A stretch of DNA of 64,000 bases, from the NCBI GenBank assembly GCA_027490995.1, contig JAIXWY010000003.1, positions 310,001 to 374,000 of the forward strand, written 5' to 3'. Position numbers and translations under genes: made by a program. This document shows, in pieces, positions 1-9,107 of the stretch. The stretch is from Opitutaceae bacterium. GTDB taxonomy: Bacteria > Verrucomicrobiota > Verrucomicrobiia > Opitutales > Opitutaceae. Positions within the stretch are counted from its first letter, which is position 1, and each line of letters opens with the position of its first letter. The notes under the pieces are model-generated. The model was not told the origin of the DNA. It searched no databases and saw only the letters and a program-made list of their open reading frames with translations.

Positions 1-1281
1 TTCAACGACCGTGCCTTTGATTCGCAGCTGCGGGCCTTCGCCGACTCGGCGTCGGGATCCGCTGCCGTTTCCACTGCGGTGGCGGCGATCCTCGCGGACG
101 TCCGTCGGCGAGGGGATAAGGCGGTGGTGGAGTATGTGGCAACGTTTGACCGGGCTCGCCTGACTCCGCGGCGCTTCCGGGTTTCAGAAGCGGAGTTGAA
201 GGCCGCGGCGTCCGGCTTGCCGGCGGCGGAGCGTCGGGCGATCCGCGCGGCGCTCGCGGCCGTGCTGGCGTTCAACCGCCGCAGTCTGCCGAAGGGCTGG
301 ACTGCGCGGAATCTGCATGGGGCGCGGGTCGGCGAGCGGCATTTTCCGCTGCAGCGTGTCGGGGTGTACGTCCCCGGTGGACAGGTACCGCTGGTGTCGA
401 CGGTGCTGATGACCGTGACCCTAGCGAGGATCGCGGGCTGTCCCGAGATCGCTGCCTTTACCCCTTCCAATGCGCAGGGTGAGGTGTCGCCCGCCTTGTT
501 GGGAGCGCTCGCGCTCGCCGGGGTGAAGGAGGTGTATCGCATCGGCGGAGTCCAGGCGATTGGTGCCATGGCCTATGGCACCGCTACGATTCGCCCGGTC
601 GACAAAGTCTTTGGTCCGGGCAATGCCTACGTCTGCGAGGCGAAGCGTCAGGTTTTTGGGACGGTCGGCGTCGATTCACTCCCGGGCCCGAGTGAGGTCA
701 TGGTGATCGCCGACGAGACTGCCATCCCACGCTACGCCGCGGCCGATCTCCTGGCGCAGGCGGAACATGGAAGCGGCCGGGAAAAAATCTACCTTGTGGC
801 CACGTCTCGTCGCGTCATGACGCGCATCGCGGCGGAGGTGGAGCGTCAGCTTAAGACGCTGCCGCGGGCAGACCGGATCCGTCCGGTGCTGCAGGGGGGA
901 TTTCTCGCCGTGCTGGTGCGTTCCTTGGACGAGGCGGTGACGGTCGCAAACCGGGTTGCTCCGGAGCACCTGGAGCTGCTCGTGCGTCCGGCGGCGCAGG
1001 CTCGGTTGACGCGCGCGATCACGACTGCCGGGGCGATCATGCAGGGCAATTTCACGCCGACTGCCGTGGGCGATTTCGCGGCGGGACCGAGCCATGTCCT
1101 GCCCACCGGCGGGGCGGGGCGCTTCCTTAGCGGCCTGCGCGTGGCGGACTTCATGCGGCGGACGAGTGTCTTGGCGTACGACCGGAACAGCCTGCGCAAG
1201 GCGGCACCGGTCGTGGCGGCCTTTGCGGCCATGGAGCAGCTTGCCGCGCACGGTCGCTCGGTAGCGGTTCGGGTCGACTGA
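1..1281 (+). CDS. hisD: Histidinol dehydrogenase (5' end outside window)
   Basis: Catalyses the last two oxidations of histidine synthesis, L-histidinol to L-histidine with two NAD+. The reading frame is open from base 1, so the true start lies upstream; 426 residues are visible, nearly the usual full length. Family hallmarks are present: a QAEH segment at bases 757-768 (expected zinc ligands Gln and His), the catalytic Glu-His pair in APEHLE near base 960, the GDFAAGPSH stretch, and a late AAH histidine expected to be the last zinc ligand. It leads a his cluster with hisC, hisB and hisH following on the same strand. The identification is secure; only the N-terminus is unknown. Confidence 0.97.
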   Translation, partial: FNDRAFDSQLRAFADSASGSAAVSTAVAAILADVRRRGDKAVVEYVATFDRARLTPRRFRVSEAELKAAASGLPAAERRAIRAALAAVLAFNRRSLPKGWTARNLHGARVGERHFPLQRVGVYVPGGQVPLVSTVLMTVTLARIAGCPEIAAFTPSNAQGEVSPALLGALALAGVKEVYRIGGVQAIGAMAYGTATIRPVDKVFGPGNAYVCEAKRQVFGTVGVDSLPGPSEVMVIADETAIPRYAAADLLAQAEHGSGREKIYLVATSRRVMTRIAAEVERQLKTLPRADRIRPVLQGGFLAVLVRSLDEAVTVANRVAPEHLELLVRPAAQARLTRAITTAGAIMQGNFTPTAVGDFAAGPSHVLPTGGAGRFLSGLRVADFMRRTSVLAYDRNSLRKAAPVVAAFAAMEQLAAHGRSVAVRVD

Positions 1282-1307
1282 GTCTGGCGGTGGCATCGCG
1301 TCCTCCC

Positions 1308-2417
1308 ATGTCCTCGCTTTCCGACCTCGTCCTTCCCCACATTGCGCGGCTTCATGCCTATACTCCGGGGCAGCAGCCGGGAGAGTCGGGTTGGATCAAG
1401 CTCAACACGAATGAATCTGGCTATCCCCCGAGCCCGCGCGTCGCAGAAGCGATCCAGCGCGAGCTGTCGGACGGTGGAGCGCGACTGCGGCTTTACCCGA
1501 ATCCCTCGAGTGCGGCGGTTCGCGCGGCGGTGGCGGCGTATCATGGGCAGGGTCTGACGGCCGCGAATGTGCTGGTCGGCAACGGATCCGACGACGTGCT
1601 CAATCTGCTGGTGCGTTGCTTCGGTGGCGGTGGGGCGGCGACGGGGTTCACGTTCCCCAGCTACTCGCTCTATCCGGTGCTGGTGGGTATCCAGGATGGC
1701 CGATCGGAGACGATCCCGTTCGAACGCAGTATGAAGCTGCCCGTGGCGCAGATCGCGGCTTCGCCCGCTCGGGCCTTTTTCCTGACCTCCCCGAATGCGC
1801 CGACCGGTGTGGCGTTCAGCGCTGCGGAGATCGAGGAACTCCTCGCGCGGTTTTCCGGCGTGCTCGTGCTCGACGAAGCCTATGCGCCCTTTGCCCGCCA
1901 CGATGGCGTTTCCCTGCTGGCGCGTCATCCGCGCCTTGTAATTGTGCGGACCCTCTCGAAGGCCCATGCGCTCGCCGGGCTCCGCGTCGGCTACGCCTTA
2001 GCGCATCCCGAGATGGTCGGCTTCCTTGATCGAGTACGGGACAGCTACAACGTCAATCGGCTGTCCCAGGTGGGAGCGATCGCGGCGCTTGAGGATACGG
2101 CTTATTATGCGGACCTGATCGCGCGCGTGCGGGCGACCCGGGACCGCTGCTGGCAGGCATGGACCCAAGGATTGGGTTGGTTCGCCTACCCATCGGAAGC
2201 GAACTTCATCTTCGTGGAGCCGCGCGACGCCCGCGGGGAGACCGGCGTCGCGGTGGCTCGTTCGCTGGACGAAGCCTTTCGGGCCCGGCGGATCCTCGTC
2301 CGGTCGTTCCCGAACCATCCCTTGACCGCCTCCTTCCTCCGCATCAGCGTCGGGACGGATGCGGACATGGCGGCTGTGGACGACGTCCTTCTTGCATGGC
2401 AAAAACACGCTCACTGA
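1308..2417 (+). CDS. hisC: Histidinol-phosphate aminotransferase
   Basis: A fold-type I PLP aminotransferase that converts imidazole-acetol phosphate and glutamate to histidinol phosphate. The 369 residues include SPNAPTG (the usual NPNNPTG loop), DEAYAPFA, and the PLP-lysine motif [14 protein letters not shown] chose the ATG at 1308 (MSSLSD...); a GTG at 1290 in the same frame would add six residues and cannot be excluded, since neither has a clear Shine-Dalgarno sequence. It follows hisD by 26 bp and overlaps the start of hisB by 22 bp, so translation is probably coupled. Confidence 0.95.
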   Translation: MSSLSDLVLPHIARLHAYTPGQQPGESGWIKLNTNESGYPPSPRVAEAIQRELSDGGARLRLYPNPSSAAVRAAVAAYHGQGLTAANVLVGNGSDDVLNLLVRCFGGGGAATGFTFPSYSLYPVLVGIQDGRSETIPFERSMKLPVAQIAASPARAFFLTSPNAPTGVAFSAAEIEELLARFSGVLVLDEAYAPFARHDGVSLLARHPRLVIVRTLSKAHALAGLRVGYALAHPEMVGFLDRVRDSYNVNRLSQVGAIAALEDTAYYADLIARVRATRDRCWQAWTQGLGWFAYPSEANFIFVEPRDARGETGVAVARSLDEAFRARRILVRSFPNHPLTASFLRISVGTDADMAAVDDVLLAWQKHAH

Positions 2418-2992
2418 CCCTCACGCGGAAGACCGCGGAGACCGACATTTCGTTAACCCTCGCGGTTGACGGCGCGGGCGCGTCGACGATCGACACCGGG
2501 ATTCCGTTCTTTGATCACATGCTGACGCTCTTCGCGAAGCATGGGCTGTTCGACCTTGAGGTGCGTTGCCGTGGCGACGTCGCTGTAGACTATCACCACA
2601 CGGTCGAGGATGTCGGCTTGGTGTTGGGCGACGCCTTCCGCCAGGCCTTGGGCGACAAGCGCGGCATCCGCCGTTACGGATTTTTTCTCCTGCCGATGGA
2701 TGAGGCGTTGGCGCGTGTGGTGGTCGACCTGAGTGGTCGGGCCTGCCTTGTGTACGACGTGTCGGTGCCGAATGCGTTCGTCCGCGATTTCAATCTCATC
2801 CTCGTGAAGGAGTTTGCCCGTGCGTTCAGTAATGCACTGGCCTGCAACCTGCACGTGAAGCTCGAGTACGGCGAGGAACCGCACCATGCGGCCGAAGCGG
2901 TCTTCAAGGGACTGGCCAAGGCGTTAGACGTCGCCACTCAGATCGACCCACGCGTGACGGACCAACTGCCGTCCACGAAGGGGTTGCTTTGA
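2396..2992 (+). CDS. hisB: Imidazoleglycerol-phosphate dehydratase
   Basis: A manganese-dependent dehydratase that makes imidazole-acetol phosphate. The 198 residues match the monofunctional enzyme; there is no N-terminal histidinol-phosphatase domain. Metal-binding motifs are DHML, HHTVED and EEPHHAAEA. The frame is open far upstream inside hisC, but homology begins at the ATG at 2396 ([13 protein letters not shown]), 22 bp inside the end of hisC. The protein ends in the usual STKG-like tail. hisH follows after 45 bp. Confidence 0.96.
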   Translation: MAKTRSLTLTRKTAETDISLTLAVDGAGASTIDTGIPFFDHMLTLFAKHGLFDLEVRCRGDVAVDYHHTVEDVGLVLGDAFRQALGDKRGIRRYGFFLLPMDEALARVVVDLSGRACLVYDVSVPNAFVRDFNLILVKEFARAFSNALACNLHVKLEYGEEPHHAAEAVFKGLAKALDVATQIDPRVTDQLPSTKGLL

Positions 2993-3037
2993 CCCGAGCG
3001 GCTTGGAGCGCGGAGTAACCTCGGACGGAGTCGCCTC

Positions 3038-3667
3038 TTGATCGCGGTCATTGATACAGGGATTTGCAACCTTCGTAGCGTCACGAAGGCGCTGGAGGCC
3101 TCGGGCGGAGAGGTGTGTGTCCTGCGGACGCGTGAAGAGCTGGAGTCTCCCTCGGCCCCGTGGCGTGGCTTGGTGCTACCCGGTGTCGGCGCGTTGCGGG
3201 ATTGTGTCGCCTCGCTACAGCGGACGGGACTCGACGAAGGGGTGCGTCGCTGGATTGCGGCGGACCGACCGTTTCTGGGTGTGTGCCTAGGCATGCAGGC
3301 CCTCTTCGATCGCTCGGAGGAGGGTGATACGCGGGGACTGGGCATCTTTGCCGGGGATGTGGTCCGGTTCCGGCTTCCTCCGGAGTTCAAGATCCCGCAC
3401 ATGGGCTGGAACGACGTTCGCTTTCTCCAGTCGGCCTCGCCGTTGGCGATCGGGCTGCCGAGCGCGGGTGAATCCTTCTATTTTGTCCACAGCTACCACT
3501 GTCGGCCGGCGGACCGGTCGCTGATCTTGGCGGAATGCGACTACGGTGGCCCTTTCTGTGCGGCGATTGGCCGGGGTAGGGTATTTGCGACCCAGTTTCA
3601 CCCCGAGAAGAGTCAGGCGGCCGGGCTGAAGATTTACGGCAATTTCGTGCGTGTAGCGGCGACCTAA
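3038..3667 (+). CDS. hisH: Imidazole glycerol phosphate synthase, glutamine amidotransferase subunit
   Basis: The class I glutaminase subunit that feeds ammonia to HisF. The 209 residues carry the nucleophile motif GVCLGMQ with Cys83 and the His-Glu pair of the triad in FHPEKS near the C-terminus. Translation starts at a TTG; this is supported by a CGGAG at 3026-3030, seven bases upstream, and by the N-terminus [14 protein letters not shown], typical of HisH. hisF and hisA are not in the window, so the partner gene is elsewhere. It closes the his cluster and is followed by a 119-bp gap before gltA. Confidence 0.95.
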   Translation: MIAVIDTGICNLRSVTKALEASGGEVCVLRTREELESPSAPWRGLVLPGVGALRDCVASLQRTGLDEGVRRWIAADRPFLGVCLGMQALFDRSEEGDTRGLGIFAGDVVRFRLPPEFKIPHMGWNDVRFLQSASPLAIGLPSAGESFYFVHSYHCRPADRSLILAECDYGGPFCAAIGRGRVFATQFHPEKSQAAGLKIYGNFVRVAAT

Positions 3668-3675
3668 GCGGTGGT

Positions 3676-3766
3676 CCCCAACTTCCGCTAAAGGGCTGTG
3701 CGCCTCCTGCTTCTGCTTCCCCGGGCGGAAGCCGGGTCGGGCGACTTTGCTTTGCAAGCGTTGGGG
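3676..3766. repeat. Long-range inverted repeat in the hisH-gltA gap
   Basis: CCCCAAC at 3676-3682 is complementary to GTTGGGG at 3760-3766, and the second arm is followed by ATTTTG. The enclosed 77 bases include smaller self-complementary pieces (CCCGG and CCGGG; GCTT and AAGC). This could be the terminator of the his cluster or a structured leader of gltA, which starts 21 bases later. The evidence is only the sequence symmetry, and chance pairing over this distance in GC-rich DNA is possible. Confidence 0.3.
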
Positions 3767-3786
3767 ATTTTGCTTCGGTCATCCCT

Positions 3787-5085
3787 ATGCCCAAGACCGC
3801 TACCCTGAAAATCGACGACAAGGAGCTCAGCCTGCCCATCATCATCGGGACAGAGAATGAGCGAGCGGTGGACATCTCCAAGCTCCGTGCAGAGACCGGG
3901 TACATCACGTTTGATGACGGTTTTGCCAACACCGGGTCAGCTCAGAGCAACATCACCTACATCGACGGCGAACAGGGCATTCTTCGGTACCGCGGCTATC
4001 CGATCGAGCAGCTGGCGGAAAAATCGAACTTCATCGAGACGGCCTACTTGGTGATCCATGGCGAGTTGCCGACGCCGGAGCAGCGGACGCACTTCTCGTC
4101 GTTGCTGACCCAGCACGCGCCGCTGCATCAGGGCATGACGAGGCTCTTTCAAGGCTTCCCCCCGGCCGCGCACCCGATGGCTGTGCTGTCGGCGCTGATG
4201 AATGCGCTGGGCTGCTACTACCCGCATCTCGCGACCAACAATCACCAGCGTGACCTTGAGCACTTCGAGGAGGCGGTCGCGATCGCGATCTCGAAGGTGC
4301 GCACGATCGCGGCGCATTCGTACCGCATCAGCCGCGGCCTCCCACTCAATCATCCGAAGCGCTCGCTTAACTACTGCGACAATTTTCTCCATCTGATGTT
4401 CTCGGAGCCGTACAACGATTACGTTGCGACGCCCGAGGTGGCTTCGGCACTGAATTTGTTCCTGCTCCTGCACGCGGACCATGAGCAGAACTGCTCCACC
4501 TCCACCGTGCGCATGGTGGCGTCGGCGGGAGCGAACCTTTTCGCCTCGGTCTCGGCGGGCGTCAATGCCCTCTGGGGTCCGTTGCACGGCGGTGCGAACA
4601 TGGCCGTGATCGAGATGCTCAAGTCGATTCACGCGGACGGCGACGACGGCACCAAGTTCATCGCCGCCGCTAAGTCCGGCAAGGGCGATCGCCTTATGGG
4701 CTTCGGTCACCGCGTCTACAAGAACTACGACCCGCGCGCGAAGATCATCAAGACGAGCTTCTACAAGGCCCTCGCCTCCCTCGGCATCAAGGACGACCCG
4801 CTGTTGAACATCGCCATGAAGCTCGAGGAGGTCGCGCTGAGTGACGACTACTTCATTTCGCGGAAGCTCTACCCGAACGTCGACTTCTACTCTGGCCTCA
4901 TCATGCGCGCCCTCGGCATCCCCGAGGAGATGTTCACGGTGATGTTTGCGATCGGTCGTATGCCCGGATGGATCGCCCAGTGGCATGAGGTCGCACGCAA
5001 TCCGAAGCTCAAGATTTACCGTCCCCGCCAGATCTACGCTGGCCACCCGCAGCGGAACTACGTCCCGACCAATCTCCGCGGCTGA
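3787..5085 (+). CDS. gltA: Citrate synthase (type II)
   Basis: Condenses oxaloacetate and acetyl-CoA to citrate at the entry to the TCA cycle. The 432 residues match the NADH-sensitive hexameric bacterial type. The C-terminal half has the expected active-site segments: [23 protein letters not shown] (catalytic His and arginines) and NVDFYSG (catalytic Asp). The start ATG at 3787 gives [14 protein letters not shown], in line with homologues. It stands alone after the his cluster and converges on the membrane-protein gene ending at 5143. Confidence 0.97.
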   Translation: MPKTATLKIDDKELSLPIIIGTENERAVDISKLRAETGYITFDDGFANTGSAQSNITYIDGEQGILRYRGYPIEQLAEKSNFIETAYLVIHGELPTPEQRTHFSSLLTQHAPLHQGMTRLFQGFPPAAHPMAVLSALMNALGCYYPHLATNNHQRDLEHFEEAVAIAISKVRTIAAHSYRISRGLPLNHPKRSLNYCDNFLHLMFSEPYNDYVATPEVASALNLFLLLHADHEQNCSTSTVRMVASAGANLFASVSAGVNALWGPLHGGANMAVIEMLKSIHADGDDGTKFIAAAKSGKGDRLMGFGHRVYKNYDPRAKIIKTSFYKALASLGIKDDPLLNIAMKLEEVALSDDYFISRKLYPNVDFYSGLIMRALGIPEEMFTVMFAIGRMPGWIAQWHEVARNPKLKIYRPRQIYAGHPQRNYVPTNLRG

Positions 5086-5142
5086 TCGGGAGATCGCTGG
5101 CCTAGGGGGCGTCGGTCACAACTCACCTCCGAACAGCCGTCG

Positions 5143-5856
5143 TCAGCGGCTGGGTTCCGCGGGCTTCTGGCGGAAGATCGCGTCCTGGGACAAGCCGGTC
5201 AGGCGGACGATCGCCCGAACGAGTTGCCACAGGGTGAACATGGTCATCGCGACGCTTGGGATGACGATAACCGGCCAGCTCCAGAGATTCATCTGGGCGA
5301 GTTCCTCGTTGAACGCGGGCGTCCCGCTCTCGCTGCGAATGAGGTGGCGGGCCAGGGCGAAGTTCAACCCCGCGCTCAGCGCGAAGCTGGCGGCCAGCCA
5401 GAATCCGGCCTGCCGGAGAGCTTGATCGAACTCCGCCCGTGTCCCCCGCGTCTGAAGGGCGGTCTCCACCTGCTCCACGTCAATGACTTGGTCGTTGTAG
5501 AGGAGTTGGCGGACTAGCGGCATGCGCGATCGCATCGATGCGAGGACCGAGACGCCGATGATGGCGGGCAGGGCGGCTTCCTTCACGGCGAACCAAAAAC
5601 GGTCGAGACGGATCAGTGCGAAAACGCCGGTGAGCAGGATGCTGAGAAACCCGATGATCGAGATGAAGTTTGCCTGGCGCCGTCGGACGAAGTCGGCGAT
5701 GCCGTACGCGATCGGAAAGGCGAGAGCCACCACTAGACCCCAGACTGGTCCCAGTCGCTCCGGCTTGCTCATGGTCGACAAGAGCACCGACGGAACGGCA
5801 ACGTTGAAGACCAAGTTGAGCAGCAAGTTCTCCCGGGGAGGGCGCGGGCTGGACAT
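5143..5856 (-). CDS. Membrane protein, VC0807-like family
   Basis: A 237-residue integral membrane protein with about five to six hydrophobic segments (around residues 13-28, 37-56, 64-83, 90-105, 150-172, 193-215). A soluble stretch around 110-150 lies between them. Its layout and motifs (VPSVLLSTM, GPVWGLVVALAFP, ALIRLDRFWFAVKEAALP) resemble the VC0807 family of uncharacterised membrane proteins, related to septation-protein-A-like sequences. No catalytic residues or transport signature are visible and the function is unknown. It converges on gltA and is divergent from pdxJ, with 92 bp between the starts. Confidence 0.7.
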   Translation of the reverse strand: MSSPRPPRENLLLNLVFNVAVPSVLLSTMSKPERLGPVWGLVVALAFPIAYGIADFVRRRQANFISIIGFLSILLTGVFALIRLDRFWFAVKEAALPAIIGVSVLASMRSRMPLVRQLLYNDQVIDVEQVETALQTRGTRAEFDQALRQAGFWLAASFALSAGLNFALARHLIRSESGTPAFNEELAQMNLWSWPVIVIPSVAMTMFTLWQLVRAIVRLTGLSQDAIFRQKPAEPSR

Positions 5857-5948
5857 GCGACCATCAAGTCCGAATGGCCTGCGGCGGAAAGTGAAATCGG
5901 GGCACAGGGCTCTTTACCCCCCGCGTTCCGCCGCCATAGTGACGGGTA

Positions 5949-6710
5949 ATGATCCTCCTGGGTGTGAACATCGACCATGCTGCGACTGTGCGGCAGGCGC
6001 GTTATCGGCAGCACTCCGCCACGGTGGGCGGCGCCGTCGAACCGGATCCGGTGGCCCTCGCGTTGGTCGCGGAGCGCGCCGGGGCGGACGGCATCACGGT
6101 GCATCTCCGCGAGGATCGCCGACACATCCAAGAGCGCGATGTGTGGCGTCTGCGCGAGTGTATGGGGACGCGACTCAACCTAGAGATGGCATGCACCCCG
6201 GCCATGATTGACTTCGCACTGCGTCTCCAGCCGCACAGCGTCTGCCTCGTACCGGAAAGCCGCGAAGAGGTCACGACCGAGGGCGGTTTGGACGTGGTTG
6301 GCCACCGCGGTAAGGTCCAAGAGGTAACCGAGGCGATGCGCGGGGCGGGGATCGTGACCAGCCTCTTTATTGACCCGGATCCCGCGCAGATCGTCGCCGC
6401 GGCCGAGTTGCGTGCTCCGTGGATCGAGTTGCACACCGGTGCCTACGCCAATTGCTATCCGGTGGATCCCGCGGGCCGCAGCCGGGAGTGGCAGCGCTTG
6501 TGTGCCGGGGCAACGCGTGCGCATGGGCTCGGCCTCGTGGTCAACGCCGGTCACGGCATTAACTACGTCAACGTCACCGAGGTGCGTGGTCTACCGCACC
6601 TCCACGAATGTAACATCGGGCACAGCATCATCAGTCGCGCCCTCTTCTCGGGCATCGCCGAGGCGGTGGCGGAGATGCGCCGTCGCCTCAACGAGCGTCC
6701 TCACGCATGA
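5949..6710 (+). CDS. pdxJ: Pyridoxine 5'-phosphate synthase
   Basis: Condenses 1-deoxyxylulose 5-phosphate with 3-amino-2-oxopropyl phosphate to form pyridoxine phosphate (DXP-dependent vitamin B6 pathway). The TIM-barrel protein has 253 residues, close to the standard length, with LGVNIDHAATVRQAR at the N-terminus, the ITVHLREDRRHI active-site strand, ELHTGAYA, and NAGHGINYVNV for phosphate binding. It is the first gene of a four-gene chain; its stop overlaps the acpS start by ATGA at 6707-6710. Confidence 0.97.
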   Translation: MILLGVNIDHAATVRQARYRQHSATVGGAVEPDPVALALVAERAGADGITVHLREDRRHIQERDVWRLRECMGTRLNLEMACTPAMIDFALRLQPHSVCLVPESREEVTTEGGLDVVGHRGKVQEVTEAMRGAGIVTSLFIDPDPAQIVAAAELRAPWIELHTGAYANCYPVDPAGRSREWQRLCAGATRAHGLGLVVNAGHGINYVNVTEVRGLPHLHECNIGHSIISRALFSGIAEAVAEMRRRLNERPHA

Positions 6711-7129
6711 GCCTCAGCCTCGTTCCTGGCGGCGTCTTGGTCAGCCTCGGCTCCGATCTGGTGGATGTCGACCGCATCCGTGGGGTTTGGGACCGGCAGG
6801 GGGAGCGTTTTCTAGAGCGGGTTTTCACGGAAGAAGAGCGGTGCTACTGCCTTGGAATGAAGTATCCGCATAAGCACTTCGCGGCGCGGTTCGCCGCCAA
6901 GGAGGCGGTCGCGAAGGCGTTCTCGACTGGGATCGGGCCGCTGCTGTCGTGGAAGTCCGTCTCGGTGTACCATGGCGAGCGGATGGATCCGCGCGTGCGG
7001 CTCGATGAGAAGGGGCAGGCCCTGCTCCACGAGGCTGGAGCGACCCACGTGTTGCTGACCTTGGCCCACACGGATGGCCAGGCGCTGGCGGTCGCGGCCT
7101 TGGTGCGGGCAGAGAAAGGAAGCGCATGA
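6707..7129 (+). CDS. acpS: Holo-[acyl-carrier-protein] synthase
   Basis: Transfers 4'-phosphopantetheine from CoA to apo-acyl carrier protein. The 140 residues contain both magnesium-binding signatures: GSDLVDVDRI with Asp17, and FAAKEAVAKAF with Glu66. The first eight residues lie ahead of the conserved core, but the ATG is fixed by a 4-bp ATGA overlap with pdxJ. The 3' end overlaps the next gene by ATGA at 7126-7129. The pdxJ-acpS pairing is familiar from other bacteria. Confidence 0.96.
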   Translation: MSLSLVPGGVLVSLGSDLVDVDRIRGVWDRQGERFLERVFTEEERCYCLGMKYPHKHFAARFAAKEAVAKAFSTGIGPLLSWKSVSVYHGERMDPRVRLDEKGQALLHEAGATHVLLTLAHTDGQALAVAALVRAEKGSA

Positions 7130-7599
7130 GTGTGGGCGCACCTTCCCAGCGTCCGCCGCGGACGGAGCTGTCGCAGGCCCCGTCGTGGATCCTTCTCGGT
7201 TTCGTGATCGGAGCCGTGTTTGTCTTCCTGCTGCGGCGCCAGTACCTGGTTGAAGAAATGCAACGCGAGCCGGCGGTGGTGGAGGAGGCGTCGGCCCTCG
7301 CCGGATCGAATTCGGTGTCGCCCACCGCCGCCCGCGCGGGTGAACCGACTGCGGCGGCGTTCGACGCGGTGTGGCGCGCGTGGGGGCACCATGCGGTTTG
7401 GGTGGATGACACCACGCAGGTGGCGCTGTGGAACGCGCAGACCGGGGATTACCGCGACGCATTCGAAGTCGTACGGCGGGGTGATGAATTCTATTTTCGG
7501 CCCCTGCCCGAACTGACGCGCCCCACGGTGGAGCGTGGCTTAGGTGTCGGAGCTCCCCTGCAGTTCACGGGCCCCCCGGTGGTCTCACGTCGGCCATGA
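7126..7599 (+). CDS. Single-pass membrane protein of unknown function
   Basis: A 157-residue protein not assigned to a family. After about 18 polar residues there is one hydrophobic segment (WILLGFVIGAVFVFLL, about 20-35) followed by RRQ, so it is probably an inner-membrane anchor. A low-complexity Ala/Glu/Ser linker follows (about 45-80), then a small soluble region rich in W, H and F (VWRAWGHHAVWVDDTTQVALW, then a YDFEV-like strand pattern). It overlaps acpS upstream and nnr downstream by ATGA, so it is certainly co-translated with them. No functional residues can be named. Confidence 0.8.
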   Translation: MSVGAPSQRPPRTELSQAPSWILLGFVIGAVFVFLLRRQYLVEEMQREPAVVEEASALAGSNSVSPTAARAGEPTAAAFDAVWRAWGHHAVWVDDTTQVALWNAQTGDYRDAFEVVRRGDEFYFRPLPELTRPTVERGLGVGAPLQFTGPPVVSRRP

Positions 7600-9107
7600 C
7601 CGGTTTACCGTACCCTGAATCCGCCCCGGTTTTCTCCTGCGCCGAGACCTTGGCGTTTGAACAGGCGCGCTTTCGCGGCCCCACTGCGGAGGCCGACGAG
7701 TGGGAGGCGATGCACGCGGCGGGAGTCGGCGTGGCCGAGGGGATCCTACGCGATGCGGGCGAACACGGCGGGCTTCAGCCGGGCGCGCGCGTCCTCGTGC
7801 TCGTGGGAAAAGGACACAACGGCGGGGACGCGCTGATTGCCGCGCAGCGGATTCTCGCGGCGATCACGGGTGCCACGGCGGAGGTCTGTCTCGTGTTCGG
7901 CGAACGTGCGCTGCGACCCTTGGCCGCGAAGGCGTGGCGCGCGTTGCAGGAGTCGGCTGCGGGTCGGGTGAATCAGGTCCGCCTTGCGGACGAGTGGGGC
8001 GGTGCCTTCGCGGTCTGCCTCGATGGCATCTTTGGTTTCCAGTTTCGTCCACCCTTGCCTGAGGTTGCGCGCGCAGTCTTGGAGCGGGTGCAGCGGCTGT
8101 CGGTGACTCTCCGCGCGGCGGTCGATCTGCCGAGTGGGTTCGCGGAGCCGGGGGCGTTTCGGGCCGATTTCACGTACGCCACCGGCACGGTGAAGGATCA
8201 GGTGCTCACGCTTCCGAATGCAGGGCGGGTGCGCTGGGTGGAGCTCGACTGGGACCTTTCTACTGCCGTGGTGGCGAGCACCACGCGGGTGCTTCGTTCC
8301 GCCGTGTTGGCTCCGTTGACGGCACTGCGGCCGTCCGCGGTCGACAAGCGTTCATTCGGTCACGTCGGCATCGTCGCCGGTTCCCGCCACTACCCCGGTG
8401 CGGCCTTGTTGGCGGTCAAGGCGGCGCTGCGCAGCGGTGTCGGTCTGGTTTCCGCATTCGTGCCCGAGTCGCTGGTCCCGGCGTTCGCAGCGGCGGCCCC
8501 GGAGGCGATTTGGGTTGGCTGGCCTGAGACCCCTGACGGCGGCTTGGCGCTGGAGGGACGGCATCTGATCCAGCAGCGAGGCGAGCGGATTGATGCGTGG
8601 GTGATCGGTCCCGGGCTCGGCCGTGAAGCCGAGACGCTGGCGTGGGTGGCGGAGCAGGTGGCAGCCGACGACCGTCCGGTGGTACTCGACGCGGATGCCC
8701 TGCAGTCGACGGTGCTACGTGCGGTACGCGGAACCTGTATCCTCACGCCCCATGCCGGCGAGTGGAGCCGGATCGCTGACGGTCTGACACCGGAGGACTT
8801 TACGGCCTCCCGTTCCACCGTCGTGGTGGCGAAGGGTCCGCTGACGCGCGTGGTCGCGGGGGGCGTGTCGCAGGTGATTCTGGCCGGAGGCCCGGTATTG
8901 GCGCGTGGCGGTAGCGGCGACGTGTTGGCCGGATTGGTCGGAGGCCTTCTCGCGCAGACGCCGACTGATCCTGTGCGAGCGGCGGCTCGCGGTGCGCTTT
9001 GGCACGCCCGCGCGGCGGATATTTTGGCACGGGAGCGGGGTCAGGTCGCGGTGGCGACCGGTGACCTGCTGGACCGCCTTCCGAGTGCGTTACGGAACCT
9101 TTGTTGA
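7596..9107 (+). CDS. nnr: Bifunctional NAD(P)HX epimerase/dehydratase
   Basis: Repairs hydrated nicotinamide cofactors. The N-terminal YjeF_N epimerase domain (about residues 10-220) has the GKGHNGGDALIAAQRI motif. The C-terminal dehydratase domain of ribokinase-like fold (about 245-500) has VIGPGLGR, VLDADAL, LTPHAGEW and GGSGDVLAGLVGG, whose Asp is the expected catalytic base; Ser stands where GTGD is more usual. The 503 residues match the fused bacterial form. It ends the pdxJ-acpS-unknown-nnr chain, coupled by ATGA, and its last 18 bases overlap the end of the convergent tatA gene. Confidence 0.95.
   Translation: MTGLPYPESAPVFSCAETLAFEQARFRGPTAEADEWEAMHAAGVGVAEGILRDAGEHGGLQPGARVLVLVGKGHNGGDALIAAQRILAAITGATAEVCLVFGERALRPLAAKAWRALQESAAGRVNQVRLADEWGGAFAVCLDGIFGFQFRPPLPEVARAVLERVQRLSVTLRAAVDLPSGFAEPGAFRADFTYATGTVKDQVLTLPNAGRVRWVELDWDLSTAVVASTTRVLRSAVLAPLTALRPSAVDKRSFGHVGIVAGSRHYPGAALLAVKAALRSGVGLVSAFVPESLVPAFAAAAPEAIWVGWPETPDGGLALEGRHLIQQRGERIDAWVIGPGLGREAETLAWVAEQVAADDRPVVLDADALQSTVLRAVRGTCILTPHAGEWSRIADGLTPEDFTASRSTVVVAKGPLTRVVAGGVSQVILAGGPVLARGGSGDVLAGLVGGLLAQTPTDPVRAAARGALWHARAADILARERGQVAVATGDLLDRLPSALRNLC

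Noticed and set aside
3937-5046. 369-codon minus-strand frame opposite gltA
   Set aside because: Antisense of a well-conserved gene, with Val/Asp/Arg-biased composition and no motif.
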